64,000 nt of DNA, taken from NCBI GenBank assembly GCA_016858145.1, contig JAEHOE010000256.1:1-64000 (forward strand), in the 5' to 3' direction. Below are positions 32,301-42,200 of this stretch, piece after piece; the stretch's first letter is position 1; each line of letters starts with the position of its first letter. The stretch is from Edaphochlamys debaryana (lineage: Eukaryota > Chlorophyta > Chlorophyceae > Chlamydomonadales). The notes beneath the pieces were generated by a model. The model ran no database searches, was not told the origin of the DNA, and saw nothing but the letters and a program-made list of their open reading frames with translations. The position numbers were made by a program, and so were the translations under genes.

Positions 32301-33874
32301 CCTCCGCCCAGCCCCAAGCCGCCGTCCCCACCTCCCCCTCCAAGCCCCAAGCCGCCGTCCCCACCTCCCCCTCCCAGCCCCAAGCCCCCCTCCCCTCCTC
32401 CCCCTCCCAGCCCCAAGCCGCCGTCCCCACCTCCCCCATCCAGCCCCAAGCCCCCCTCCCCTCCCCCTCCCCCCCAGCCCCAAGCCCCCCTCCCCTCCCC
32501 CCTCCTCCCAGCCCCAAGCCGCCGTCACCGCCCCCTCCTCCCGGCCCCAAGCCTCCTTCCCCGCCCCCTCCACCTAGTCCCAAGCCGCCCTCTCCCCCGC
32601 CCCCACCAAGCCCCAAGCCGCCCTCTCCCCCGCCCCCGCCAAGCCCCAAGCCGCCCTCTCCCCCGCCCCCACCCAGCCCCAAACCGCCCTCCCCTCCCCC
32701 TCCGCCTAGCCCCATGCCTCCTTCGCCACCTCCCCCTCCCAGCCCCAAGCCACCCTCGCCGCGCCCTCCTCCAAGCCCCAAGCCGCCCACTCCGCGCCCT
32801 CCTCCAAGCCCCAAGCCTCCCAGGCCGCCCCCGCCCTCTCCCCGTCCCCCTAGCCCGAAGCCCCCTTTGCCGCCCCCGCCTTCCCCACAGCCTCCTCTGC
32901 CACCACCTCCCAGCCCGCGCCCGCCAAGCCCATCCCCGCCTCCGCCACCCTCTCCCCGGCCGCCACGCAGCCCCCGCCCACCACGCCCGCCGCCCAACCC
33001 GCTGCCGCCCCGCCCGCCCCGCTCCCCCCGCCCCCCCTCCCCCCCCGCCCTCCCCCCCGGCTTCCCCTACTGCAACTGCTTCCGCCGCGACCTGGAGCGC
33101 AACCCCTTCCGCCTCGCCTTCGTCAACTCCACCGACATCGTCATGCCCGACTTCAGCCTGCGCCGCCGCCACTGCTGGCGCATCGACGTGGTGCCCTGCG
33201 ACCCCGACGCCTTCTGCTGCCGCCCCGAGAACATGGACCTGGTCAAGCTGGAGGTGCTGGTGGGCAACAGCTGCGCGGGCTCCATCAAGCGCGTCACCGT
33301 CAACGGCAACGTCACGGTGGACACGTCCTTCACCACCAACAAGGTCGACTCACAGACGGTGCGTGGCCGCCATGGCAAGAGCATTGGAACCAAGCGTCCC
33401 AGCGGGGGGGCGCAGAACTTAGGCTCTCTTTGGTGGGTCCTGCCAAACCCAGCGCCCTTGACGTGCATCCCGTTTCCCCTCCTTCCCCCTTCCCTCCCTG
33501 CCCCCCCCCGCCCTCCCCCCCCCCCTCCTCCCCCAGGCCACCACCTGGCGCCTGCTGCAGCTGGGCTGGACCCCCGACCAGGTGGCCGCGCAGGGCTTCA
33601 GCCTGTGCATCACCCTGGCCGACCCCTGCGCCTCGCTGCGGGACTTCTGCATGGGCGGCTTCTGCAGGCACGCCTTCCTGAGCTCGGGGGACAGGTGCTG
33701 CCCGACAGGTGCGTGAGGGTGTGGGTGGGTGGGGGTGGGGGTGGGGGGGCGCAAGCAAGAACGGCACTCGCTCCGTCCGCCCTCAGCGGCCTGGTATACA
33801 CCAACGCTGGGCTAACCCACCCCGCTTCCCTGCCTGCCCGACACGCAGGCGACTCCCCCTTCATTGCGCCCTAG
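29343..33874 (+). CDS. Pherophorin PHC, rod frame disturbed by single-base changes
   Basis: Eight exons: 29343-29735, 29899-29951, 30090-30150, 30261-30293, 30383-30523, 30605-33358, 33537-33708, 33849-33874. I chose ATG 29343 because a signal peptide follows (TIFFVCELVLWVAVPAHAS); an in-frame ATG at 29190 is possible. The N-terminal module matches PHA/PHD: CKSGDSISWICCRNPLGGNS, TCAEVTTVTYEVPVGTPSLT and VHDGQIRTGNTDC, ending QCCAG and CTWTVDLTK. The C-terminal pherophorin domain reads FPYCNCFRRDLERNPFRLAF, RRRHCWRIDVVPCDPDAFCC and SLCITLADPCASLRDFC, ending GDSPFIAP. The rod exon is 2754 nt (918 codons) and starts and ends in the same frame, but my hand reading finds about nine +1 changes in C/G runs between. 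In the starting frame this creates TAG stops, e.g. 31592-31594. Assembly error, a broken allele or a pseudogene are all possible. Confidence 0.85.
31190..32200 (+). repeat. Higher-order repeat of about 441-446 bp in the PHC rod
   Basis: Three copies of a block ending in the linker [20 protein letters not shown]. GGCCAGCCCCTCC lies at 31261, 31707 and 32148, i.e. spacings of 446 and 441 bp. The first copy is the most indel-ridden; the later two read cleanly as SPKPPSPPPPP. Confidence 0.85.
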
Positions 33875-33989
33875 GGCCGCCACTGCTGCAGAGCGCCGCC
33901 ACTCCCAACATGTATGGGAGGCGGCTGGTGTCCCAGGCCGTAGTTTTCTGGGCGCCCGAGAGATAGAAAACATAGCCGTACATATGATC

Positions 33990-34090
33990 CGTGCTTCATT
34001 CCATCTAGTGCATTACAGATTCGACGAGTGATATGTCGCAGTATTGACTTTCCATACGCACACGCTACCCACTGAGCTATCCATCGCGGG
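33990..34090 (-). repeat. tRNA-like remnant or tRNA-derived SINE head
   Basis: On the minus strand TAGCTCAGTGGG (34079-34068) is a perfect RNA polymerase III A-box; 53 nt further on CGTCGAATCTG (34026-34016) resembles a B-box (GGTTCGANNCC). The spacing is right for a tRNA, but the D-stem and acceptor stem do not pair, so it is not a working tRNA. It could be a decayed tRNA gene or the head of a SINE. Confidence 0.4.
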
Positions 34091-34652
34091 CCTCTCGGGT
34101 GGAATTTTCCCCAGCGTCCCTTTCGTGCGCTCAGGCCCATCGTTGTCAGTTGCTGGTTGGTTGGGGCGAGACCTGTGCACTGCGCCGGTCAGTAAGTGGT
34201 AGCCGTGCGTGGAGACAACCTGCCCTCATCGAGGGGCCCCGGGGCCTTCAGGGCCAGGGGTGCGGCGTATTGCAGCCGGTAGCGGTGCACATGTATGGCT
34301 GCGGGGTAGGTCGTCTGCCTAGACTGTGCTTCCAGGCAAGCTTTCATAAGCCGGTTGGTGTCTTACTTCTTCTTGTCCTCTATTTCCATTCCTGAAACCT
34401 TTCTCGCTTTATCGTACGGGTGTTGCCATGCATTAGCCACGTCAAGTCAGCGGAGTGGCTACAGAAACAGACGTAGTTTCATATAGTTGGACAGAGAGGG
34501 CACTGGCGGTTGGAGGTGCCAAGCTGGTGAGGTTTATGCGGCCATCATGGCATGATGCCCGATGCAGAGGTTATCCACGCACAGGAGGGCAGGTCGAAGC
34601 ATTGACCGGGGCGTGCCGCCGGGGATTGGAATGAAGCCGGGGAGGTCGTACC

Positions 34653-34657
34653 TGTAA
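34653..34657 (+). other. Candidate polyadenylation signal TGTAA (PHC)
   Basis: TGTAA about 780 nt past the PHC stop, the first one found downstream on that strand. Confidence 0.3.
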
Positions 34658-35727
34658 CGCCATACCTCGCCGCAGCTCGCTGTGAAGCCGGCCCCCCACG
34701 CAGACTAGCTTCCTGATCCGTTCGGCGTGCATGCTGCTAGGAGCCTTTCCGGAGGTGTCATGCCACGATGCCAGTGGGGCGGGCATGTAGCGCTGCACTC
34801 GGCTGCAGCTAGCCCACCCGGGCCCTTCGCCCGCCTAGTCGCTCTGCGCCAACCAGGCTGCCCACCCCGTTAGTTGCTCGTTGCCTTGACCCCGCTGTCA
34901 ACCGAAGAGTTGGCGAAGATACCCGTACTGCTTGCCACTGTATGTACTGCCAAGAGATGTTACATCCTTACGTACGCCGGACGTGGGGCCGTCCATCTCC
35001 TGCTGCAGCACTAAGCCCACTTTGCTCTCGGGGGTGGTGGCCCACGCCCTCAAGAAACCACAAATCCCTCGCTAGCGAAAGAAGCGGTGCCCTCAATCAG
35101 ACAATGTGCCAAGAAAGCGAATCCTGCCCCTAGCATGAATCCCGTCAGCAGCGGACGTCTTAGGAACCGCAGCTGGGGACGTGCGTTGAATCCGTGATTG
35201 ACTCAAACACCAACCTTGCTTGAGCCGATGTTCACCTCGCACACGGCCCCCCAGCACCCCCAGCAGTGGGCTCACGCACGCCCCACACCACCACGGGCCC
35301 CTGATGGGCGAAGGGGATACACCCCGCCGTGCACTAAATCTCTGACCCTCTCTGCCTACGAGGAAAGCCGTCACACCCACAATGAACTCAAGAGCCACTC
35401 CGCTGAGGTAGTTGAAGGCGGCAGCAATCCCCGTGCACGCACCAGCCCAACAGATTGCACCCCAACCCTGCACCCCATGACCAAACCAATTAGGGTGAAC
35501 CGTGCACCCAGCTCTCCAGCGCTTCAGCCCCAACCAACTCGATAGATGGTGCACCGCAGCAGCAATTGTCTCCGTGCAATAAGTAAAGAGACGCCCGAAG
35601 GGGCTGGACAGTAAGCGGAAAGAGAAAGGAAGAAGACGATGCGCTCATGCTCCACAAGCGGTGAGCGTCGCGGCAGCGCTTTCAGCTAGCAGCGGCCGCC
35701 GCGCAGCAGCGAGTGCGCAGCCGCGCT

Positions 35728-35732
35728 TTACA
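35728..35732 (-). other. Candidate polyadenylation signal TGTAA (PHD)
   Basis: TTACA on the plus strand, about 480 nt past the PHD stop at 36215. Confidence 0.35.
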
Positions 35733-36214
35733 ATACACATGGGGGTAGGTGCGTGTGTGCGTGGGCGTCAGCGCAACCGCTGCGCATGCCGTACGCAGCA
35801 GAGTATGTACGTTGACGGGGCTCATCCAGCCCTGGCGAACGAGAGGCCTCTTCTAAACCGTCTTCTTGACACATAGCACACAGCACAGCTGTACAACGAA
35901 GGGTAGCGCGCATCACAGGTGGAGGTGTGTGGTGCTTCCTCATAGGCTCAGCATAATATGTAGGTTAAGCAGGAACAGATGGAGATCCAGGCGGATCACA
36001 CAACGCAGAAGGCGCCAAGACTTTGGCTTGTGAACCTTGCAAAACAGCACGAGACGTCGGGTAAGCTGGGCAAAGCCCTGCGTATGTGCAGCTGAATACG
36101 AGGTGGGGCGAAGCGCCCCTCACTGACAGATACGGGTCTTGTGGGGGACCGGCCGGAGCTGGGTCCGGGCAGGTCCAGGCGGGTCCAAGGAAGTCAAAGC
36201 GGGCCCACGCGCAT

Positions 36215-39200
36215 CTAGGGCAACGCGCTGTAGGCGTCGGCTGCAGGCGAGCGGGACAGAGGGAGGAAGGGGGAGGTCAGGCAGTCCCCAGGGAGGCCCA
36301 ACCTGAGGAGAGCTGTCGCGGCGGTCCGCCTCCAGCACCCTCCTCGCGGCCCGCCCGCCCTGCTGCGACGCATTGGCCCCCACGCTCCACCCTTGCAATG
36401 CCCGTCCCTCCAGCCCCCACCAGCCGCCGCCATCCCCTGACCTCCCCACCCCGCCGCCTCCAACCCCGCGCCCCCCGCTTACTGGTGGGGCAGCAGTCGT
36501 TGCCCGAGTACAGGAAGGCGTGGCGGCAGAAGGAGCCCTGGCAGAAGTCGCGCAGCGAGGCGCAGGGCGCGGCGGTGGTGACGCAGATGGTGAGGGAGCT
36601 CGTGGCCGTGGCGGGGTCCCAGCCCAGGGCGGGGATCTTCCAGATGGTGGCCTGCGGGGGGGGGGGGGGAGGGGGCGAGGGAGGGAGGGGGCGGGGGGGC
36701 GAGGGTGAGCCAGAGTGCCCCGACTCGGGGGGGGGCGATGCATGCCGAGGGGCCGAGGGCGGGGCCGCCACCCCCAGCAGCGCACATGCACGTGCACCCC
36801 CCCCCCCACACACACACCGACACCGTTCCCCCGCCCCGCGCGCCCCTCACCTTGACGTCGGGGCTGAGCGTCTCCGTGGCGGTGGACCACGACACGGTGT
36901 TGTCGCTGTTGAGGCTGAGGCCCTTGACGGCCGAGCCGCAGGTGTTGCCCACCAGCATCTCCATCTTGATGGCGGCCGTGGAGACGCGGGCACAGCACAG
37001 CAGGTTGGGGTTGCAGGCCGCCTTGTCCAGGCGCCAGCAGTGCCGGCCGCGCAGGGAGCCGTCGGAGGCTCTGAAGGTGGTGGAGTTGAGCGACACCAGG
37101 TTGAGCGGGTCGCGGTCGGGGTCGCGGCGGGAGCAGGCGCAGTAGGGGAAGCCGGGGGGGAGCTGGGGGGGCGCGGGCGGCCGGGGTGGCCGCGGCGGCT
37201 TGGGGGGCAGCGGAACCGGCGGGGGCCGGGGGCTGGGCGGCGGCGGCGGGGACTTGAGGCAGGGCGGGCAGTCCCAGGCGATGCCGCCCGGGCGGGGCAC
37301 GAAGATCTCCCACTGCGGGCGGACGGCAGACAGCACACACATGGGGGAGGGGGAGGGGGCTCGTCAGTGGACCCGCAAGGCAGGCAAACAGGCGGAGGGA
37401 CCAGGGCTCGAGGGGAGTGGTGGGTGTCGCCCCAGGCGCCTCTCGCCGTGGCCCCCCCACACACACGCCGCCTCACCAGGCAGTCGTTCTTTACGCTTCC
37501 GTCGTTGCCCGCGCAGCCCCGGGCGTTCCCGTTGGGGTAGGTGCGGGGGGCGGTGCAGGTGGCGGGCATGCCGTTGACAACCACAAAGGAGGAGGCGCCT
37601 GGGCAGGGAGGGCGAGGGCGGGGGGTGCGACGGTGCGTGAGCCAAGGCATCGAGCCCCTTCCGGAAGGCCCTTTCTTCATGAGCCGAAAAGCGAGAAGCC
37701 CGGGTCATCGGGTTGAGTCGGAAGCACACCGGCGGAGGCGCACCGGGGGTGTGTGGGACCCACTTGCACCCGCTTGCCTCCCATACCCAGAGCGCGATGG
37801 CGGAAGCGAAGTACCACTCTGCTCCGACTAGAACACTAAGAAGTTTACGACGTCATTTCGGCGCAATTTCAAACAGTTCAGAACCACCAGCATCGGCGAT
37901 AGCCCCATAAGTAGTGCAGAGATCTATTTCCTACAGCGTCTTATTACGTGGAGGCGAAAGCGAGGTAGTTTTGTCAACTCGGCGCAGCTGTCGTTTCAAA
38001 TTGTTTGCGCGAAGTCGCTCATTCCGCTCAACCCCAGGACCCGCCCTTCAATACTATTAGCTCGCCGTACGGTCCCCGCGCTTTGCGATGCTCCTCAACA
38101 TGTGTCCCATGCCGATCCATCATCGTGGGGGTCGGGCCCCCACAAGCAGGCACGTTTCTTCCCTCCCTCCCCGCCCCGCTCACCCGGCATCAGGGTGCAC
38201 TGCTCGCTGCCGCCCCGCATGCTGAAGTACACGGGCTGCGGCTGCATGTCGTTCTCCCTCCAGCGCACCCACTGGCACACGCGGGCGCCCGCGGGGAAGG
38301 GCCGCATGCCGCCCGCGCCGCCGTAGGCAAGGTCGGGTGCCTCACCGGGGCCGGGGATGACCTGCGGAGGCGCACAGGGGGGCCGCTCAGCGCTTTTGCA
38401 ACACCCCCTCCCCATCTGCCCAGACTCAAGACTGCTGGCCCCTGCTCCACCTCGGCCCCCCCTCCCCCTCCCCCTCCCCCGCCCCACCGCGCTGCCCCTG
38501 TCCGCCAGGCACACGTCGCTGATGTCGGGCGCCCGGGGCGGCTCGCGGTAGGCGCAGGAGGAGCCGAAGCGGGGCCACATGATGCACACGGGGCAGTACA
38601 GGTAGCGCTTGCCGTCGGGGCCCAGCAGGCCCTCGCAGGCAGCCGAGTTGAGGTCGACGTCGAGGCACGTGGACTGGGGGTGGGGGTGGGGGTGGGGGTG
38701 GGGGTGGGGGTGGGGACGGAGGGGGGTCGGGGTCGGTGGGGACAGGCCATGAGGAAGGGCGCACCTCTACAGCAGCTCGACAAGGCGGTGACCAAGTCGC
38801 CGTAGCGCGCCCGCCTTCCCACCTGTGCTCCGCAGGCGAATGAGTTGGGAGGCGTCTCGTAGAGCGGAGTGGAGTAACCCTGTGCGGAGCAGCCGCGTGG
38901 GTCCTCGGGGGGCAGGCACACCGGGGGCGGGAAGGGCGGCATGGGGGGGTTGAGCTCGAGCTTGGGGGCATTCGGGGGCTTGGGGCTGGGGGGAGGCGGC
39001 GGGGAAGGTGGCTTGGGGCTGGGAGGAGGAGCCGGGGCGGGCGGCTTGGGGCTGGGAGGAGGCCGCGGGGCGGGCGGCTTGGGGCTGGGAGGAGGCCGCG
39101 GGGCGGGCGGCTTGGGGCTGGGAGGAGGCCGCGGGGCGGGCGGCTTGGGGCTGGGAGGAGGAGCCGGGGAGGGCGGCTTGGGGCTGGGGGGGGGCTTCGG

Positions 39201-42200
39201 GGAGGGCGGCTTGGGGCTGGGGGGAGGCGCCGGGGCGGGCGGCTTGGGGCTGGGGGGGGGCTTCGGGGACGGCGGCTTGGGGCTGGGAGGAGGAGCCGGG
39301 GAGGGCGGCTTGGGGCTGGGGGGGGGCTTCGGGGAGGGCGGCTTGGGGCTGGGGGGAGGCGCCGGGGCGGGCGGCTTGGGGCTGGGGGGGGGCTTCGGGG
39401 ACGGCGGCTTGGGGCTGGGAGGAGGAGCCGGGGAGGGCGGCTTGGGGCTGGGGGGGGGCTTCGGGGAAGGCGGCTTGGGGCTGGGAGGAGGAGCTGGGGA
39501 GGGCGGCTTGGGGCTTGGAGGAGGAGCCGGGGAGGGCGGCTTGGGGCTGGGGGGAGGCTTCGGGGAGGGCGGCTTGGGGCTGGGGGGAGGCGCCGGGGCG
39601 GGCGGCTTGGGGCTGGGGGGGGGCTTCGGGGAAGGCGGCTTGGGGCTGGGAGGAGGAGCTGGGGAGGGCGGCTTGGGGCTTGGAGGAGGAGCCGGGGAGG
39701 GCGGCTTGGGGCTGGGGGGAGGCGCCGGGGCGGGCGGCTTGGGGCTGGGAGGAGGAGCCGGGGAGGGCGGCTTGGGGCTGGGGGGAGGAGCTGGGGAGGG
39801 CGGCTTGGGGCTGGGGGGAGGCGCCGGGGTGGGCGGCTTGGGGCTGGGAGGAGGAGCCGGGGAGGGCGGCTTGGGGCTGGGGGGAGGAGCTGGGGAGGGC
39901 GGCTTGGGGCTGGGGGGAGGCGCCGGGGCGGGGCGGCTTGGGGCTGGGAGGAGGAGCCGGGGAGGGCGGCTTGGGGCTGGGAGGAGGAGCCGGGGAGGGC
40001 GGCTTGGGCTTAGGCGGAGGGTTAGGAGGCTTGCGTGCAGGCGTGAGGGGCTGGTCCGGAGGCTCGGGGCTGGGAGGAGGGGGCCTGGGGGGCGGCGGAG
40101 GCGGCGGAGACGGCGGAGGAGGCGGAGGCGGAGAGGGAGGGAGGGGGAGGAGGGGGCCTGGGGGGCGGTGGGAGGCGGCGGAGACGGCGGAGGAGGCGGA
40201 GGCGGAGAGGGAGGAGGGGGCCTGGGGGGTGGCGGCGGCGGCGGAGACGGCGGAGGGGGGCGGAGGCGGCGAGGGAGGAGGGGGCCTGGGGGGCGGCGGA
40301 GGCGGCGGAGACGGCGGAGGGGGCGGAGGCGGCGAGGGAGGAGGGGGCCTGGGGGTGGCGGCGGCGGCGGAGACGGCGGAGGGGGCGGAGGCGGCGAGGG
40401 AGGAGGGGGCCTGGGGGGTGGCGGCGGCGGCGGAGACGGCGGAGGGGGTGGAGGCGGCGAGGGAGGAGGGGGCCTGGGGGGTGGCGGCGGCGGCGGAGAC
40501 GGCGGAGGAGGCGGAGGCGGCGAGGGAGGAGGGGGAGGAGGCGGCGAGGGCGGCTTGGGGCTGGGAGGAGGAGCTGGGGAGGGCGGCTTGGGCTTAGGCG
40601 GAGGGTTAGGAGGCTTGCGTGCAGGCGTTAGGGGCTGGTCCGGAGGCTCGGGGCTGGGGGGAGGGGGCCTGGGGGGAGGTGGAGGCGGCGGTGACGGCGG
40701 AGGGGGAGGAGGCGGCGAGGGAGGAGGGGGAGGAGGGGGCCTGGGGGGCGGCGGAGGAGGTGGAGGTGGCGGTGACGGCGGAGGGGGAGGAGGCGGCGAG
40801 GGAGGAGGGGGAGGAGGGGGCCTGGGGGGGGGGCGGAGGAGGCGGAGACGGCGGAGGAGGCGGAGGCGGAGAGGGAGGAGGGGGCCTTGGGGGCGGCGGA
40901 GGCGGCGGCGACGGCGGAGGAGGCGGAGGCGGCGAGGGGGGCGGCGGAGGAGGGGGGCTGGGGGGCGGAGGAGGAGGGGGGCTGGGGGGCGGCGGAGGCG
41001 GCGGCGACGGCGGAGGAGGCGGAGGAGGCGGAGGCGGCGAGGGGGGAGGTGGAGGAGGGGGCCTGGGGGGAGGCGGCGGAGGCGGCGACGGCGGAGGGGG
41101 GAGGAGGCGGCGAGGGAGGAGGGGGAGGAGGGGGCCTGGGGGGCGGCGGAGGAGGTGGAGGTGGCGGGTGACGGCGGAGGGGGAGGAGGCGGCGAGGGAG
41201 GAGGGGGAGGAGGGGGCCTGGGGGGGGGGCGGAGGAGGCGGAGGACGGCGGAGGAGGTGGAGGCGGAGAGGGAGGAGGGGGCCTGGGGGGCGGCGGAGGG
41301 CGGCGGCGACGGCGGAGGAGGCGGAGGCGGCGAGGGAGGAGGGGGAGGAGGGGGCCTGGGGGGCGGTGGAGGCGGCGGAGGCGGCGGCGACGGCGGAGGA
41401 GGCGGAGGAGGAGGCGGAGGAGGCGAGGGAGGAGGCGGAGGAGGGGGGCTGGGGGGGCGGTGGAGGCGGCGGAGACGGCGGTGGAGGCGGAGGCGGTGGA
41501 GGCGGCGAGGGAGGAGGCGGAGGAGGGGGCCTGGGGGGCGGCGGAGGCGGCGGCGACGGCGGAGGAGGCGGAGGCGGCGAGGGAGGAGGCGGAGGAGGGG
41601 GGCTGGGGGGCGGCGGAGGCGGCGGAGACGGCGGAGGAGGGGGCGGAGGCGGAGGAGGCGAGGGAGGAGGGCGGAGGAGGGGGGCTGGGGGGCGGCGGAG
41701 GCGGCGGCGACGGCGGAGGAGGCGGCGGAGGCGAGGGAGGAGGGGGCCTGGGGGGCGGCGGAGGAGGTGGAGGTGGCGGTGACGGCGGGAGGGGGAGGAG
41801 GCGGCGAGGGAGGAGGGGGAGGAGGGGGCCTGGGGGGGGGGCGGAGGAGGCGGAGACGGCGGAGGAGGCGGAGGCGGAGAGGGAGGAGGGGGCCTTGGGG
41901 GCGGCGGAGGCGGCGGCGACGGCGGAGGAGGCGGAGGCGGCGAGGGGGGCGGCGGAGGAGGGGGGCTTGGGGGGGGGCGGAGGAGGAGGGGGGCTGGGGG
42001 GCGGCGGAGGCGGCGGCGACGGCGGAGGAGGCGGAGGAGGCGGAGGCGGCGAGGGGGGAGGTGGAGGAGGGGGCCTGGGGGGAGGCGGCGGAGGCGGCGA
42101 CGGCGGAGGGGGAGGAGGCGGCGAGGGAGGAGGGGGAGGAGGGGGCCTGGGGGGCGGCGGAGGAGGTGGAGGTGGCGGTGACGGCGGAGGGGGAGGAGGC

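Larger units (their letters stand above)
33875..36214. other. Intergenic region between convergent PHC and PHD
   Basis: 2.3 kb without a supported exon. It should hold the 3' untranslated regions of both genes. A tRNA-like remnant sits at about 33990-34090. Confidence 0.55.

Noticed and set aside
31331..32997. Minus-strand Gly-rich open frames opposite PHC
   Set aside because: Antisense of the PHC rod, with no independent start context or domain.
34016..34079. Functional tRNA gene
   Set aside because: A- and B-box-like motifs are present but the D and acceptor stems do not pair, so it is listed only as a remnant.
36086..37540. Plus-strand open frame of 484 codons opposite the PHD 3' exons
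   Set aside because: It runs straight across PHD introns and exons on the other strand; the minus-strand model has matching pherophorin motifs.
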